Assembly (NCBI RefSeq): GCF_009649815.1
Contig: NZ_WJIC01000024.1
Location: 52,832-116,831 of the forward strand
Length of the DNA: 64,000 nucleotides
Reading direction: 5' to 3'
From: Nocardia sp. SYP-A9097
GTDB taxonomy: Bacteria > Actinomycetota > Actinomycetes > Mycobacteriales > Mycobacteriaceae
Shown here: positions 46,104-54,762 of the stretch, piece by piece
Position numbering within the stretch: position 1 is the stretch's first letter
How the letters are laid out: every line of letters starts with the position of its first letter
The notes under the pieces: model-generated
Told to the model about the DNA's origin: nothing
Database searches by the model: none
Seen by the model: the letters and a program-made list of their open reading frames with translations, nothing else
Translations under genes and position numbers: made by a program

Positions 46104-48299
46104 TCACCCAGCGAGCTTGGCCTTGCCGCGGATGCTGTCCGCCAGTTGGCTGGGCATGGGTTCGTGGCGGGTGTAGCTGCGGGTGAAGGTGGCCGCGCCA
46201 TGCGCGAGGGAGCGCAGGTCCACGGCGTAGCGGGAGAGTTCGAGTTCCGGGACTTCGGCTCGGATCTCGGTGCGGCCCAGCGTGACCGGTTCGGTGCCGA
46301 GCACGCGACCGCGACGGCTGGACAGGTCGACCAGCACCGGACCCACGTATTCGTCGGCGACTACGACGCGGACTTCGGCGACGGGCTCCAACAGGTTCAG
46401 CCGCGCCGTCGTGGCGGCTTCGCGCAGCGCCAGCCCGCCCGCCATTTGGAATGCGGCATCGGAGGAGTCGACCGAATGGGCTTTGCCGTCGAACAGCGTG
46501 ACCCGGACGTCGATGAGCGGGTACCCGGCCGCGACGCCCCGGGCGGCCTGCGCCCGCACGCCCTTCTCCACCGACGGAATGAATTGGCGCGGGACCACGC
46601 CGCCGACCACCTTGTCCACGAATTCGATCCCGGAGCCGCCCGGCAGCGGCGCGACTTCGATCTCGCAGATGGCGAATTGGCCGTGCCCACCGGATTGTTT
46701 GACGTGCCGTCCCCGCCCGGAGGCGGTGCTGGCGAAGGTTTCCCGCAGCGCCACCTTGTGGTCGATGACATCGACCTGAACGCCGAAGCGGGACCGCAGG
46801 CGTTCCAAGGTCACATCGCGATGTGCCTCGCCCAGACACCACAGCACGAGCTGATGCGTATCCGGGTTCTGCTCCAACCGCACCGTCGGATCCTCGGCGA
46901 CCAGCCGGGACAGCCCGATCGAGAGTTTGTCCTCATCGGCCTTGCTGTGCGCGTTCACCGCGACCGGCAGCAGCGGATCGGGCATCGACCACGGCTCGAT
47001 GAGCAGCGGAGAATCCTTGGCGGACAACGTATCCCCGGTTTCGGCCCGGGACAATTTGGTGACGCACACGATGTCACCGGCAATGGCCTGACCGAGCGGG
47101 CGCTGCTGTTTGCCGAACGGAATCGATACCGCACCGATCCGCTCATCGGCATCGTGATCGGCGGCCTCGTCACCGGCGCGATGCCCCCACACATGCACGG
47201 TGTCATCGGCGCGCAGAGTGCCGGAGAACACCCGTACCAACGACATTCGCCCCACGTACGGGTCGGAGGCGGTGCGAATGACCTCGGCCGCCAGTGGCGC
47301 TTTCGGATCGCAGACCAGCCGAGCGGACTTCCCGGCGCTGACCGCCGATACGGGATGCTCTGCGGGCGTGGGGAATCCGCGCGTGATCAACTCCAGGATC
47401 TCCGCCATTCCCAGCCCCTGCTTCGCGCCCTCCGGTGGTGGCGCGGCAATCAGCACCGGATGGAAACTCCCTCGTGCGACGGCCTTTTCGAGATCCCGGA
47501 CGAGTGTGCCGAGGTCGATCTCCTCGCCGCCGATATACCGCTCCATCAGCGTCTCGTCCTCGGATTCGGCGATGATCCCTTCGATGAGCCGATCGCGTGC
47601 CTGCTCCAGTAACCCCAATTGCTCATCGGAGGCGGGCATTTCGGTGTGCTCACCCGCCGAATAATCGTAAACATGCTGTGTGAGTAGGTCTATCAACCCG
47701 GTGACCGGCCGATGCCCATCGGCACTCTTGGGCCCGTATACCGGAAGATGCAGTGGCAGCATGCTTTCCGCGCGCCCGCCACCGAGTATCTCGCGGCAGG
47801 TCGCGGTCATTTCCTCGAAATCTGCTCGCGCGGTATCCAAATGGGTGAGCACGATGGCGCGCGGCATGCCGACGCTCGCGCACTCCTCCCATAGCGCGAG
47901 GGTGGTGCCGCTCACGCCTTCCACGCCGGCGGCGGTCGAGAGCACGAAAAGGGCCGCGTCCGCTGCTCGCAGACCGGCCCGGAGTTCCCCGACGAAGTCC
48001 TGGTATCCGGGGGTATCGATGAGGTTGATCTTCGTTCCGGCCCAGCCCATCGGCACCACCGACAATTGCACCGAACGGTGCTGTCGCTGCTCGATATCGT
48101 CGTAATCCGAGACGCAGGTGCCGTCCTCCACCCGCCCGGCTCGCGGCACCGCGCCCGTGGCGACCGCGAGAGCCTCCACCAGCGTGGTCTTTCCCGACCC
48201 GCTGTGGCCCACCAGCACCACATTGCGTATGTCGTCCGGCCGTTCGGCCGTGACTACCTTGCCATTGGCGCCTGCCGGCGCCGTAGTTCGCTCGACCAT
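46104..48299 (-). CDS. EF-G-like GTPase (EF-G2/FusA2 type)
   Basis: A 731-residue paralogue of elongation factor G. G1 is GHSGSGKTTLVEAL and G3 is DTPGYQDFVGEL, but the G4 position reads LTHLDTAR instead of NKxD. Domains II (RMSLVRVFSGTLRADDTVHVWG), III, IV (GSGIEFVDKVVGGVVPRQFIPSVEKGV) and V (LLEPVAEVRVVVADEYVGPVLVDLSSRRGRVLG) are present in order. By length and sequence it resembles mycobacterial FusA2 (Rv0120c) rather than the str-operon EF-G. Its role in translation or ribosome rescue is uncertain. It sits between the DUF4191 gene and lipA, where mycobacteria have no such gene, so it may be an insertion relative to that order. Confidence 0.9.
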   Translation of the reverse strand: MVERTTAPAGANGKVVTAERPDDIRNVVLVGHSGSGKTTLVEALAVATGAVPRAGRVEDGTCVSDYDDIEQRQHRSVQLSVVPMGWAGTKINLIDTPGYQDFVGELRAGLRAADAALFVLSTAAGVEGVSGTTLALWEECASVGMPRAIVLTHLDTARADFEEMTATCREILGGGRAESMLPLHLPVYGPKSADGHRPVTGLIDLLTQHVYDYSAGEHTEMPASDEQLGLLEQARDRLIEGIIAESEDETLMERYIGGEEIDLGTLVRDLEKAVARGSFHPVLIAAPPPEGAKQGLGMAEILELITRGFPTPAEHPVSAVSAGKSARLVCDPKAPLAAEVIRTASDPYVGRMSLVRVFSGTLRADDTVHVWGHRAGDEAADHDADERIGAVSIPFGKQQRPLGQAIAGDIVCVTKLSRAETGDTLSAKDSPLLIEPWSMPDPLLPVAVNAHSKADEDKLSIGLSRLVAEDPTVRLEQNPDTHQLVLWCLGEAHRDVTLERLRSRFGVQVDVIDHKVALRETFASTASGRGRHVKQSGGHGQFAICEIEVAPLPGGSGIEFVDKVVGGVVPRQFIPSVEKGVRAQAARGVAAGYPLIDVRVTLFDGKAHSVDSSDAAFQMAGGLALREAATTARLNLLEPVAEVRVVVADEYVGPVLVDLSSRRGRVLGTEPVTLGRTEIRAEVPELELSRYAVDLRSLAHGAATFTRSYTRHEPMPSQLADSIRGKAKLAG

Positions 48300-48426
48300 A
48301 AGGCTCGCTCCGGGGTCGATTCATGCGGTACTTCGAGCTTCCCACCGGTAGGGGGATTACGTCCACGATTCCGGTGAGATGGCGTTTCGCGCCAATTTCC
48401 CGGGCGCGTACGGCTGCGAATACGAA

Positions 48427-48459
48427 ACCGGCCGGAATTCCCGAGGAATTCCGGCCGGT
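48427..48459 (-). terminator. Intrinsic terminator of the lipA operon
   Basis: A perfect 15-bp stem (ACCGGCCGGAATTCC and complement) with a 3-base loop, 17 bases past the lipA stop on the minus strand. A short T run (TTT) is at the base of the stem. Confidence 0.85.
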
Positions 48460-48476
48460 CGAAGTCGGTCTACGGG

Positions 48477-49556
48477 TCAGTGCGAGCCGAACCGCGCGAG
48501 CACGCTGGTCGCTTCTTGCGAAGCGGAGCCGCCCTGCGCGAGATGCTCCATCTCCGGGGCGATTTCGCGCCCGTGATGCGTCATGGCCTGCGCGTACAGC
48601 CGGCCCGCGCGGTACGACGAACGCACCAGCGGACCCGCCATGACACCGGCGAATCCCATCGCTTCGGCGGCATCGGAGTGCTCGACGAACTCCTCCGGCT
48701 TCACCCACCGATCGACCGGATGATGCCGCGGCGACGGCCGCAGATACTGGGTGATGGTGAGAATGTCGCATCCGGCATCGTGCAGATCCTGCATGGCCTG
48801 GGTGACCTCCTCGGGCGTCTCGCCCATACCCAGAATCAGATTCGACTTGGTGACCAGTCCGGCCTCGCGGGCAGCGGTGATCACCGCCAGCGAACGCTCA
48901 TACCGGAAGGCCGGGCGAATCCGCTTGAAAATCCGCGGCACCGTCTCCAGATTGTGCGCGAGCACCTCGGGACGGGAGGAGAAGACCTCGTCCAACTGCT
49001 CCGGCACGGCATTGAAATCCGGGATGAGCAGTTCGACACCGGTGTGCGGGTTCAGCTGCTTGATCGCGCGCACGGTCTCCGCGTACAGCCAGGCTCCGCC
49101 GTCGTCGAGATCATCGCGGGCCACACCCGTGATGGTCGAGTACCGCAACCCCATGGCCTGCACCGATTCGGCCACGCGCCGGGGCTCGTCGCGATCGAGC
49201 GCGGCAGGTTTGCCGGTATCGATCTGACAGAAGTCGCAGCGCCGCGTGCACTGTTCCCCGCCGATGAGGAAGGTGGCCTCGCGGTCCTCCCAGCATTCGA
49301 AGATGTTGGGACAGCCCGCTTCCTCGCAAACCGTATGCAGCCCTTCGCGTTTCACCAGGCCCTTGAGCTCGGTGTACTCCGGGCCCATGGTCGCCTTGGT
49401 GCGAATCCACTTGGGTTTGCGCTCGATCGGCGTCTCGGCGTTACGCGCCTCGATGCGGAGCAGTTTGCGTCCGGCGGGTGCGGAGGCCGCGGTCGAACTC
49501 GGCCGGGGTGCGGCGGGTTCGGGGGTGTTCGATGTCGGGGTATCGACGGAGGTCAC
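48477..49556 (-). CDS. lipA: Lipoyl synthase
   Basis: A 359-residue radical SAM enzyme that inserts two sulfurs into octanoyl groups on lipoyl domains. The auxiliary-cluster motif CEEAGCPNIFECW (Cys-x4-Cys-x5-Cys) is near residues 79-91, and the radical-SAM motif CTRRCDFC (Cys-x3-Cys-x2-Cys) follows. LMLGMGETPEEV-like NLILGMGETPEEVTQAM, and RPSPRHHPV with a terminal RSSYRAGRLYAQ (conserved RSSY), complete the family pattern. The GTG start directly follows the lipB stop (no spacer). Its product serves the two lipoyl domains of DlaT encoded a few kb away. The N-terminal 40 residues are Ala/Thr/Pro-rich. Confidence 0.97.
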   Translation of the reverse strand: MTSVDTPTSNTPEPAAPRPSSTAASAPAGRKLLRIEARNAETPIERKPKWIRTKATMGPEYTELKGLVKREGLHTVCEEAGCPNIFECWEDREATFLIGGEQCTRRCDFCQIDTGKPAALDRDEPRRVAESVQAMGLRYSTITGVARDDLDDGGAWLYAETVRAIKQLNPHTGVELLIPDFNAVPEQLDEVFSSRPEVLAHNLETVPRIFKRIRPAFRYERSLAVITAAREAGLVTKSNLILGMGETPEEVTQAMQDLHDAGCDILTITQYLRPSPRHHPVDRWVKPEEFVEHSDAAEAMGFAGVMAGPLVRSSYRAGRLYAQAMTHHGREIAPEMEHLAQGGSASQEATSVLARFGSH

Positions 49557-50330
49557 TCAGTTCACCCTACGCTCGTGATCATTCGGCCTTGGCGGCCACC
49601 GGTGCGGTGACGGCGGCAGCTGATGGTCGGTAACGGGCAGATCGCCATCGAGGGCACGCGCGATGGCGTCGGCGACCAGCGGGCTCACCTCCTCGACGGT
49701 GACCTCGCGGCGGAGTTCGCGGGTCAGCGTGGTGACACCGGCATCGCGGATACCGCACGGGATGATCGCGTTGAATCCGTCGAGGGTCGAATTGCAGTTC
49801 AGCGAGACCCCGTGCAGGGTCACGCCGCGCTGTACGCGCACGCCGATGGCCGCGATCTTGCGCTCGGGCAGGAAGTCCGAGGCGGGCAGCCAGACACCCG
49901 AACGTCCTTCCACCCGACCGGTTTCCAGGCCGAGTTGTGCGCACACGGTGATGAGGGCTTCCTCCAGCCGTCGCACGTACTTGACCACGTCGACCGGTTC
50001 GGCGAGGCGCACGATCGGATAGCCGACCAATTGCCCCGGACCGTGCCAGGTGATCTTTCCGCCGCGATCGACCTCCACCACCGGGCTGCCGTCCATGGGC
50101 AGATCGGTGGCTTCGGTGCGCCGTCCCGCGGTGAAGACGAAGGGATGCTCGAGTAGCAGCAGCCGATCCTGGCCGATGCCCTCGGCGCGCTCGGCGGCTA
50201 TGCCGCGCTGCATATCCCAGGCTTGCTGATAGTCGATGAGGCCCAGATTCTCGACCAGCAGGGGTGTGCTGTCGAACCGGGCCGATGCCCCAAGGTGTGC
50301 CGGGGCAGTGGCAGTCTTACTATCGCTCAC
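49557..50330 (-). CDS. lipB: Octanoyl-ACP:protein octanoyltransferase
   Basis: A 257-residue LipB that moves octanoyl groups from ACP to lipoyl domains for LipA. Conserved motifs: LLLLEHPFVFTAGRRT, GGKITWHGPGQLVGYPI (catalytic Lys region is distinct: RKIAAIGVRV), HGVSLNCNSTLDGFNAIIPCGI with the catalytic Cys in PCGI. The GTG start overlaps the GNAT stop by 4 bases (GTGA). TAGCGT seven bases upstream of the GTG could provide an internal leaderless promoter. The C-terminal tail of about 25 residues is Pro/Arg-rich, a species-specific extension. Confidence 0.96.
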   Translation of the reverse strand: MSDSKTATAPAHLGASARFDSTPLLVENLGLIDYQQAWDMQRGIAAERAEGIGQDRLLLLEHPFVFTAGRRTEATDLPMDGSPVVEVDRGGKITWHGPGQLVGYPIVRLAEPVDVVKYVRRLEEALITVCAQLGLETGRVEGRSGVWLPASDFLPERKIAAIGVRVQRGVTLHGVSLNCNSTLDGFNAIIPCGIRDAGVTTLTRELRREVTVEEVSPLVADAIARALDGDLPVTDHQLPPSPHRWPPRPNDHERRVN

Positions 50331-50848
50331 CTCTGCGACGCTACGCCATCGTCGAAGGTGATCTGCATCAGCGTCAGATCCATCCAGCGGCCGAACTTGT
50401 GCCCCACCTCGGGCAGTTGGCCGACGGTCTTGAAGCCGAAATTCTCGTGCATGGCGATGGAGACGGTATTGGAGGTCTCGATGGCCGCGATCATGGCGTG
50501 CACATCGCCCTTGCGCGCCCGTTCCAGCAACTCGGTCATGAGGGTTTTGGCGACCCCGCGCCGCTGGAATCGATCGGCCACGTACACCGAATTCTCCACG
50601 GAGAAGCGGTAACCCGACTTCGGCCGGAACTGCCCGTAACTGGCGTACCCCGCCACCGCGCCGTCGATCTCGGCCACGAGCACCGGGTGCCCGCCCGCGA
50701 TACGCGTCTCGAACCAGGCTTGTCGCTCGGCGAGATCCGCGGGTTCGGTATCCCAGATGGCGGTCGTCTCGGCAATGGCATTGTTGTGGATCGCCAGGAT
50801 CTCCGGCAGATCGCTCTCGCGCGCATCCCGCACCAGCAATTCGGTCAC
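50327..50848 (-). CDS. GNAT N-acetyltransferase (phosphinothricin acetyltransferase-like)
   Basis: A 173-residue acetyltransferase. Start GTG 50848 (TELLVRDARESDLPEILAIHNNAI), supported by TAGCGT seven bases upstream (leaderless), so the longer frame to 50968 is rejected. Core motifs: TTAIWDTEPADLAERQAWFETR, VLVAEIDGAVAGYASYGQFRPKSGYRFSVENSVYVADRFQRRGVAKTLMTELLERA (motif A, acetyl-CoA loop RRGVA) and MHENFGFKTVGQLPEVGHKFGRWMDLTLMQ. This is the MnaT/pat subgroup, which acetylates methionine sulfone/sulfoximine- or phosphinothricin-like amines. It is the first gene of the GNAT-lipB-lipA operon; the link to lipoylation is positional only. Confidence 0.9.
   Translation of the reverse strand: MTELLVRDARESDLPEILAIHNNAIAETTAIWDTEPADLAERQAWFETRIAGGHPVLVAEIDGAVAGYASYGQFRPKSGYRFSVENSVYVADRFQRRGVAKTLMTELLERARKGDVHAMIAAIETSNTVSIAMHENFGFKTVGQLPEVGHKFGRWMDLTLMQITFDDGVASQR
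50338..50343 (-). promoter_or_regulatory. Possible leaderless -10 element of lipB
   Basis: TAGCGT on the minus strand, 7 bases before the lipB GTG and inside the end of the GNAT gene. Confidence 0.4.
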
Positions 50849-50855
50849 CCGCACC

Positions 50856-50861
50856 ACGCTA
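50856..50861 (-). promoter_or_regulatory. Leaderless -10 element of the GNAT-lipB-lipA operon
   Basis: TAGCGT on the minus strand, 7 bases before the GTG at 50848. Confidence 0.5.
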
Positions 50862-51053
50862 TCCGCGGTCTTGATGTGATCTGTATCGCGCCCATAACAC
50901 CAGTGCAAATTCTGGATCCGACGTCGATGTGATGGCGCCGGTATCGCCCGAGCAGACCCCTGCGCCATTACATGCGTGTTGATCTATATGCGCGTTGATC
51001 GCGAAGCGGCCTCGGGCGGCACTGGGAAGATTTCTATCGGGCGACGCGGGCGA

Positions 51054-51953
51054 CTATCCGTGGTGGCCGACCGTCGCGGCCAGGGCCGCGCCGATGGTGG
51101 GGTGTTGGAAGGGGTAGCCGGCTTCTTCGAGGGCCGTGGGGATTGCCCTGGGGCCGTGCAGGATTCCCTCATCGGCGAATTCGCCCACCGCGGCACGCAG
51201 TACGAATGCGGGGACCATCAAGGGTGTGGGGCGATGCAGGGCGCGTCCGATGGCGCGGGTGAATTCCGCATTGGTGACGGGTGCGGGGCCGACCATATTG
51301 ACTGGGCCGGAGAGGGATTCGTGCGTGAGGGCGAAGATGATCGCGCCGATCTCGTCATCCAGGGAGATCCACGGGACGTATTGGCGACCACTGCCGAGTC
51401 TGCCGCCCAGGCCCAAAGAGTAAAGGGGATAAAGCATTCCGAGCATGCCGCCCTGCTTGGCGAGCACCACCGCGCTGCGCAGCAGAATCGTGCGCACGCC
51501 CGCGGCAACGGCGGGTTGTGTCGCGGCTTCCCAGTCCCGGCACAGTCCGGCCAGGAATCCTGTTCCGGCAGGGGAACTTTCGGTCATCACCCGGTCGCCA
51601 CTGGCGCCGCCGTAATAGTGCACGCCGCTGGCGTTCACAAGCGTCGGCACACCTTCGGCGGCGGCAGCGGAGGCCAGTACATCGGTGGGGACGATCCGGC
51701 TGTCCCGCAACTCCTGTTTATAACTGCCGTTCCAGCGCCTGCGCCCGATGCCCGCGCCGCAGAGATTCACCACGGCGTCGGCATCGCGTAGTGCGCGGTC
51801 GTCGAGGTCGGCACGCGTTGGATCCCAGCGGAATTCATCGCGTGCCTGGGCGGGACGACGCACCAGGCGAGTCACCTGGTGCCCGTCGCGGCGCAATGCC
51901 GCGACGAGCGCCGTCCCGATCAGTCCGGACGAGCCGGCGACCACGACCTTCAT
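51054..51953 (-). CDS. TIGR01777-family SDR (epimerase-like) protein
   Basis: A 299-residue extended SDR-like protein. The N-terminal KVVVAGSSGLIGTALVAALRRDGHQVTRLVRR is the nucleotide-binding fold, followed by WDPTRADLDDRALRDADAVVNLCGAGIGRRRW, a hallmark of the family. NASGVHYYGGASGD, RTILLRSAVVLAKQGGML, VPWISLDDEIGAIIFAL and the C-terminal PAFVLRAAVGEFADEGILHGPRAIPTALEEAGY-like end also fit. The exact reaction is unknown. It is nine bases after the dlaT stop, matching the mycobacterial Rv2215-Rv2216 pair, and so is probably co-transcribed with dlaT. Confidence 0.92.
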   Translation of the reverse strand: MKVVVAGSSGLIGTALVAALRRDGHQVTRLVRRPAQARDEFRWDPTRADLDDRALRDADAVVNLCGAGIGRRRWNGSYKQELRDSRIVPTDVLASAAAAEGVPTLVNASGVHYYGGASGDRVMTESSPAGTGFLAGLCRDWEAATQPAVAAGVRTILLRSAVVLAKQGGMLGMLYPLYSLGLGGRLGSGRQYVPWISLDDEIGAIIFALTHESLSGPVNMVGPAPVTNAEFTRAIGRALHRPTPLMVPAFVLRAAVGEFADEGILHGPRAIPTALEEAGYPFQHPTIGAALAATVGHHG

Positions 51954-51962
51954 ACCGGTTGC

Positions 51963-53693
51963 CTACAGGCCGAGGTCGCCCTCGAAGGCCGCCTCTTCCA
52001 GCCGGTGCCGGATGGTGGTGAGGAAGCGGCCCGCGTCGGCGCCGTCGATGAGCCGGTGATCGTAGGTCAGCGGCAGGTAGGCCATCGAGCGGATGCCGAT
52101 GAACTCGCTGCCACTGTCGCTGATCACCATGGGGCGCTTGACGATTGCGCCGGTGCCCAGCATCGCCGCCTGCGGCGGGAGCAGGATCGGGGTGTCGAAC
52201 AGCGCGCCCTGCGAGCCGATGTTCGTAATGGTGAAGGTGCCGCCGGACAGCTCGTCGGGCTTGAGCCCGCCATTGCGCGCCCGGTTGGCGATATCGGCGA
52301 TGGCACGCGCCAGGCCCGCCAGCGACAGGTCGTTGGCGTTGTGGATGACCGGGGAGAGCAGACCCTGTTCGGTGTCCACGGCGATACCCAGGTTGACCAC
52401 CGGGTGGTAGGTGATCTCGTTGGTGTCGCTGTTGTAGGACGCGTTGACGTTCGGGTGCACCCCGAGCGCCTCGATCGCTGCCTTCGCGAAGAACGGCAGG
52501 AACGTGATGTTCACGCCCTCGCGCGCCTTGAACGCCTCCTTGGCCTTGGCGCGCAGCGCCACGACCTTGGTCAGATCGACCTCGTGGACCTGCGTGAGCT
52601 GTGCGGTGGTCTGCAGCGACTCGAGGGTCTTGATGGCGGTGATCTTGCGGATGCGGCTGGCCTTCTGCACGGTGCCCGGCAGGTGCGCCAGGTTCGGGCG
52701 CGCGGCCGCGGTGGCGGCAGGCGCGGCCGGAGCAGCGGCTGCGGGAGCCGGGGCGGCGGCCGGAGCCGGAGCCTTCTTGGCCTCCGCGGCGGCGAGTACA
52801 TCCTGCTTGCGGATGCGGCCGCCGACCCCGGAACCGGTGAGAGTGGCCAGGTCGACGCCGTTTTCGGCAGCGAGCTTACGGACCAGCGGGGTCACGTAAG
52901 GGCCGCCGCCATTGGTGGAGACCTCGTCGGCCGGGGTGGCCGCGGCCGGAACCGGCGCGGGCTTGGGGGCCGGAGCCGGGGCGGGCGCGGGAGCCGGAGC
53001 GGCTGCTGCGGGAGCAGGCGCGGGGGCCGGAGCCGGAGCCGGGGCGGGCGCAGGAGCCGGGGCAGGCGCAGGAGCGACAGCCGGTGCGCCACTTCCGATT
53101 ACGCCGAGCTGACCGCCCACATCGACGACATCGTCTTCCTGCGCGGTGATCTCCAGCAACGTGCCGGCGACGGGCGAGGGAATCTCGGTGTCGACCTTGT
53201 CGGTGGAGACCTCCAGCAGCGGCTCGTCGACCGCGACCTGGTCGCCGACCTGCTTGAGCCAGCGGGTGACGGTGCCCTCGGTCACGGACTCACCGAGTTC
53301 GGGCATCTTCACCGCGGTGCCGGAGGCGGCAGCGGCGGGTGCGGGGGCTGCGGCAGCGGGCGCCGGTGCGGCGGCCACGGGCTGCGGAGCCGGGGCGGGT
53401 GCGGGGGCAGGCGCGGCGGCCGGAGCCGGGGCAGCGGCGGGAGCGGGAGCCTCACCGGCATCACCGATCACGCCGAGTTCGCCACCGACCTCGACCACAT
53501 CGTCTTCCTGCGCCACGATCTTGACCAGTACACCGGCAGTGGGAGACGGGATCTCGGTGTCGACCTTGTCGGTGGATACCTCGAGCAAAGGCTCGTCGAC
53601 CGCGACCGTGTCCCCTTCCTGCTTCAGCCACCTGGTCACAGTGCCCTCGGTGACGCTCTCACCAAGAGCTGGCATCTGGACGGAGAAGGCCAT
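51963..53693 (-). CDS. dlaT: Dihydrolipoamide acyltransferase E2 (pyruvate/2-oxoglutarate dehydrogenase)
   Basis: A 576-residue E2 with two N-terminal lipoyl domains. Each carries EVSTDKVDTEIPSP with the lipoylated Lys (about residues 43 and 163). They are separated and followed by long Ala/Pro linkers (about 82-120 and 205-255). A peripheral-subunit-binding domain (YVTPLVRKLAAENGVDLATLTGSGVGGRIRKQDVL, about 265-305) and the catalytic domain (TFTITNIGS, DHRLIDGADAGRFL with the active-site His) follow. AGGAG lies nine bases before the ATG. As in mycobacteria it is likely shared by the PDH and peroxynitrite-reductase complexes. It needs LipB/LipA from the neighbouring operon for lipoylation. 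Confidence 0.95.
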   Translation of the reverse strand: MAFSVQMPALGESVTEGTVTRWLKQEGDTVAVDEPLLEVSTDKVDTEIPSPTAGVLVKIVAQEDDVVEVGGELGVIGDAGEAPAPAAAPAPAAAPAPAPAPAPQPVAAAPAPAAAAPAPAAAASGTAVKMPELGESVTEGTVTRWLKQVGDQVAVDEPLLEVSTDKVDTEIPSPVAGTLLEITAQEDDVVDVGGQLGVIGSGAPAVAPAPAPAPAPAPAPAPAPAPAPAAAAPAPAPAPAPAPKPAPVPAAATPADEVSTNGGGPYVTPLVRKLAAENGVDLATLTGSGVGGRIRKQDVLAAAEAKKAPAPAAAPAPAAAAPAAPAATAAARPNLAHLPGTVQKASRIRKITAIKTLESLQTTAQLTQVHEVDLTKVVALRAKAKEAFKAREGVNITFLPFFAKAAIEALGVHPNVNASYNSDTNEITYHPVVNLGIAVDTEQGLLSPVIHNANDLSLAGLARAIADIANRARNGGLKPDELSGGTFTITNIGSQGALFDTPILLPPQAAMLGTGAIVKRPMVISDSGSEFIGIRSMAYLPLTYDHRLIDGADAGRFLTTIRHRLEEAAFEGDLGL

Positions 53694-54042
53694 GTCGATT
53701 GACTCCTCTGACTGCTCGTCGGGTTAAACAGCTTGTCTCCGATGGGTTTTCACCGCGGGTCGCGATGTCGGCCCACGGCCACCGAATAATCTGTGGCACC
53801 CGGAGATCCTTGTTGGTTCTTGTTCCAGCTACCCATCCTTGCACTCCGCCGCGTGCAACGTGTCACAGGGCGGCCGTTCACCGAACCTCGCCGCGTCGCA
53901 AACGCGATGGTGAGGACGCTCGACTGCTTTCCAACAGCGGTAATAGCCAGCCGCTCCTGAATATCTGCCGAGGAGTCCCTGAGCAGCCCCTTCGGATTCG
54001 ATCCACCCCCTGTCCACCGAATCGAGCAACGCCGAGCTGGAC
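53694..54042. other. Intergenic region upstream of dlaT
   Basis: About 350 bases. It holds the dlaT ribosome site (AGGAG) and presumably its promoter, but I could not assign -35/-10 elements. Open frames here are chance frames. No repeat or RNA structure was noticed. Confidence 0.4.
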
Positions 54043-54759
54043 TCAGCGATCGATGATCGAGATGAACTTCGGGTCGAGAGCGGTCGAATTCACGACTTCG
54101 CCGACGATGTCCTGAATCGGTGTCGCCAGGTCTGTCGACAACAATGCTGTTGCGGACTCGCCAGGCCATCCAGGCCAGACCAGCGCAATCTCGGTCCCGG
54201 AACGCAACTGCAGGAGCAACCAGTAGCGGCTTTCTCCCACCGGTTTCCTGAGCATTCGACGGACTGGGCCTTGAATTGCGGGCCAGGCCAGGTCGATTCG
54301 AGCAATGGGATCGGCATCCGAGAACCGTGTCCAGCCGGATACCGGCAATTCGCGAAACGGGGGCTCCGGCCACGGTCGCCGGTGATCGAGCTCCGCGACA
54401 ATGCTGCTCAGAAATCGGCGCAGCTCGGACTCCGAATACCTTGTCCGAATGAGGGTGTCCAGCTCTTCATTCGAGCGCAGCGCCTCGACCAGCGCCTGGT
54501 ATTCCTCGGCGGGGTGGAGATTCCACAGGGGTTCGGTGAGCAAAGCGCTCGATATACGGCCGACCTCCTCGGGGCCGAGGGTGTCGGAGAACTGAACACT
54601 GTCAAGAATTGCGTTCACGACGCCCCGCCACAACTCGATCATGTAGATCTTTCCGTCGCTGAATAGCTGAAAGCGCTGTCTCTCTTCATCATTCAGGTAG
54701 GTGACCTGCCGAACCAGGAGACTTCCGGCGGGGCTGCTGTCAGCAGCCCCGCCGTACAT
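54043..54759 (-). CDS. Hypothetical protein, last gene of the pepA operon
   Basis: A 238-residue protein I do not recognise. It starts 3 bases after the pepA stop, so it is probably co-transcribed and coupled. It is soluble and acidic, and rich in charged helices (LNDEERQRFQLFSDGKIYMIELWRGVVNAILDSVQFSDTLGPEEVGRISSALLTEPLWNLHPAEEYQAL). The second half appears more beta-rich (ESRYWLLLQLRSGTEIALVWPGWPGESATALLSTDLATPIQDIVGEVV). No signal peptide, membrane segment or metal motif. Its base composition is less GC-rich than pepA, so it may be a recent addition to the operon. Alternatives such as an immunity-type or regulatory protein cannot be told apart. Confidence 0.65.
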   Translation of the reverse strand: MYGGAADSSPAGSLLVRQVTYLNDEERQRFQLFSDGKIYMIELWRGVVNAILDSVQFSDTLGPEEVGRISSALLTEPLWNLHPAEEYQALVEALRSNEELDTLIRTRYSESELRRFLSSIVAELDHRRPWPEPPFRELPVSGWTRFSDADPIARIDLAWPAIQGPVRRMLRKPVGESRYWLLLQLRSGTEIALVWPGWPGESATALLSTDLATPIQDIVGEVVNSTALDPKFISIIDR

Positions 54760-54762
54760 CAG

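Noticed and set aside
46089..47612. A 507-codon plus-strand frame
   Set aside because: Antisense shadow of the EF-G-like gene.
52700..53460. Apparent DNA repeats
   Set aside because: They encode the Ala/Pro-rich linkers and duplicated lipoyl domains of dlaT, not a separate repeat element.
51879..53702. A 607-codon frame opposite dlaT, with Gly/Arg repeats
   Set aside because: It mirrors the Ala/Pro linkers and lipoyl domains of dlaT; no independent coding evidence.
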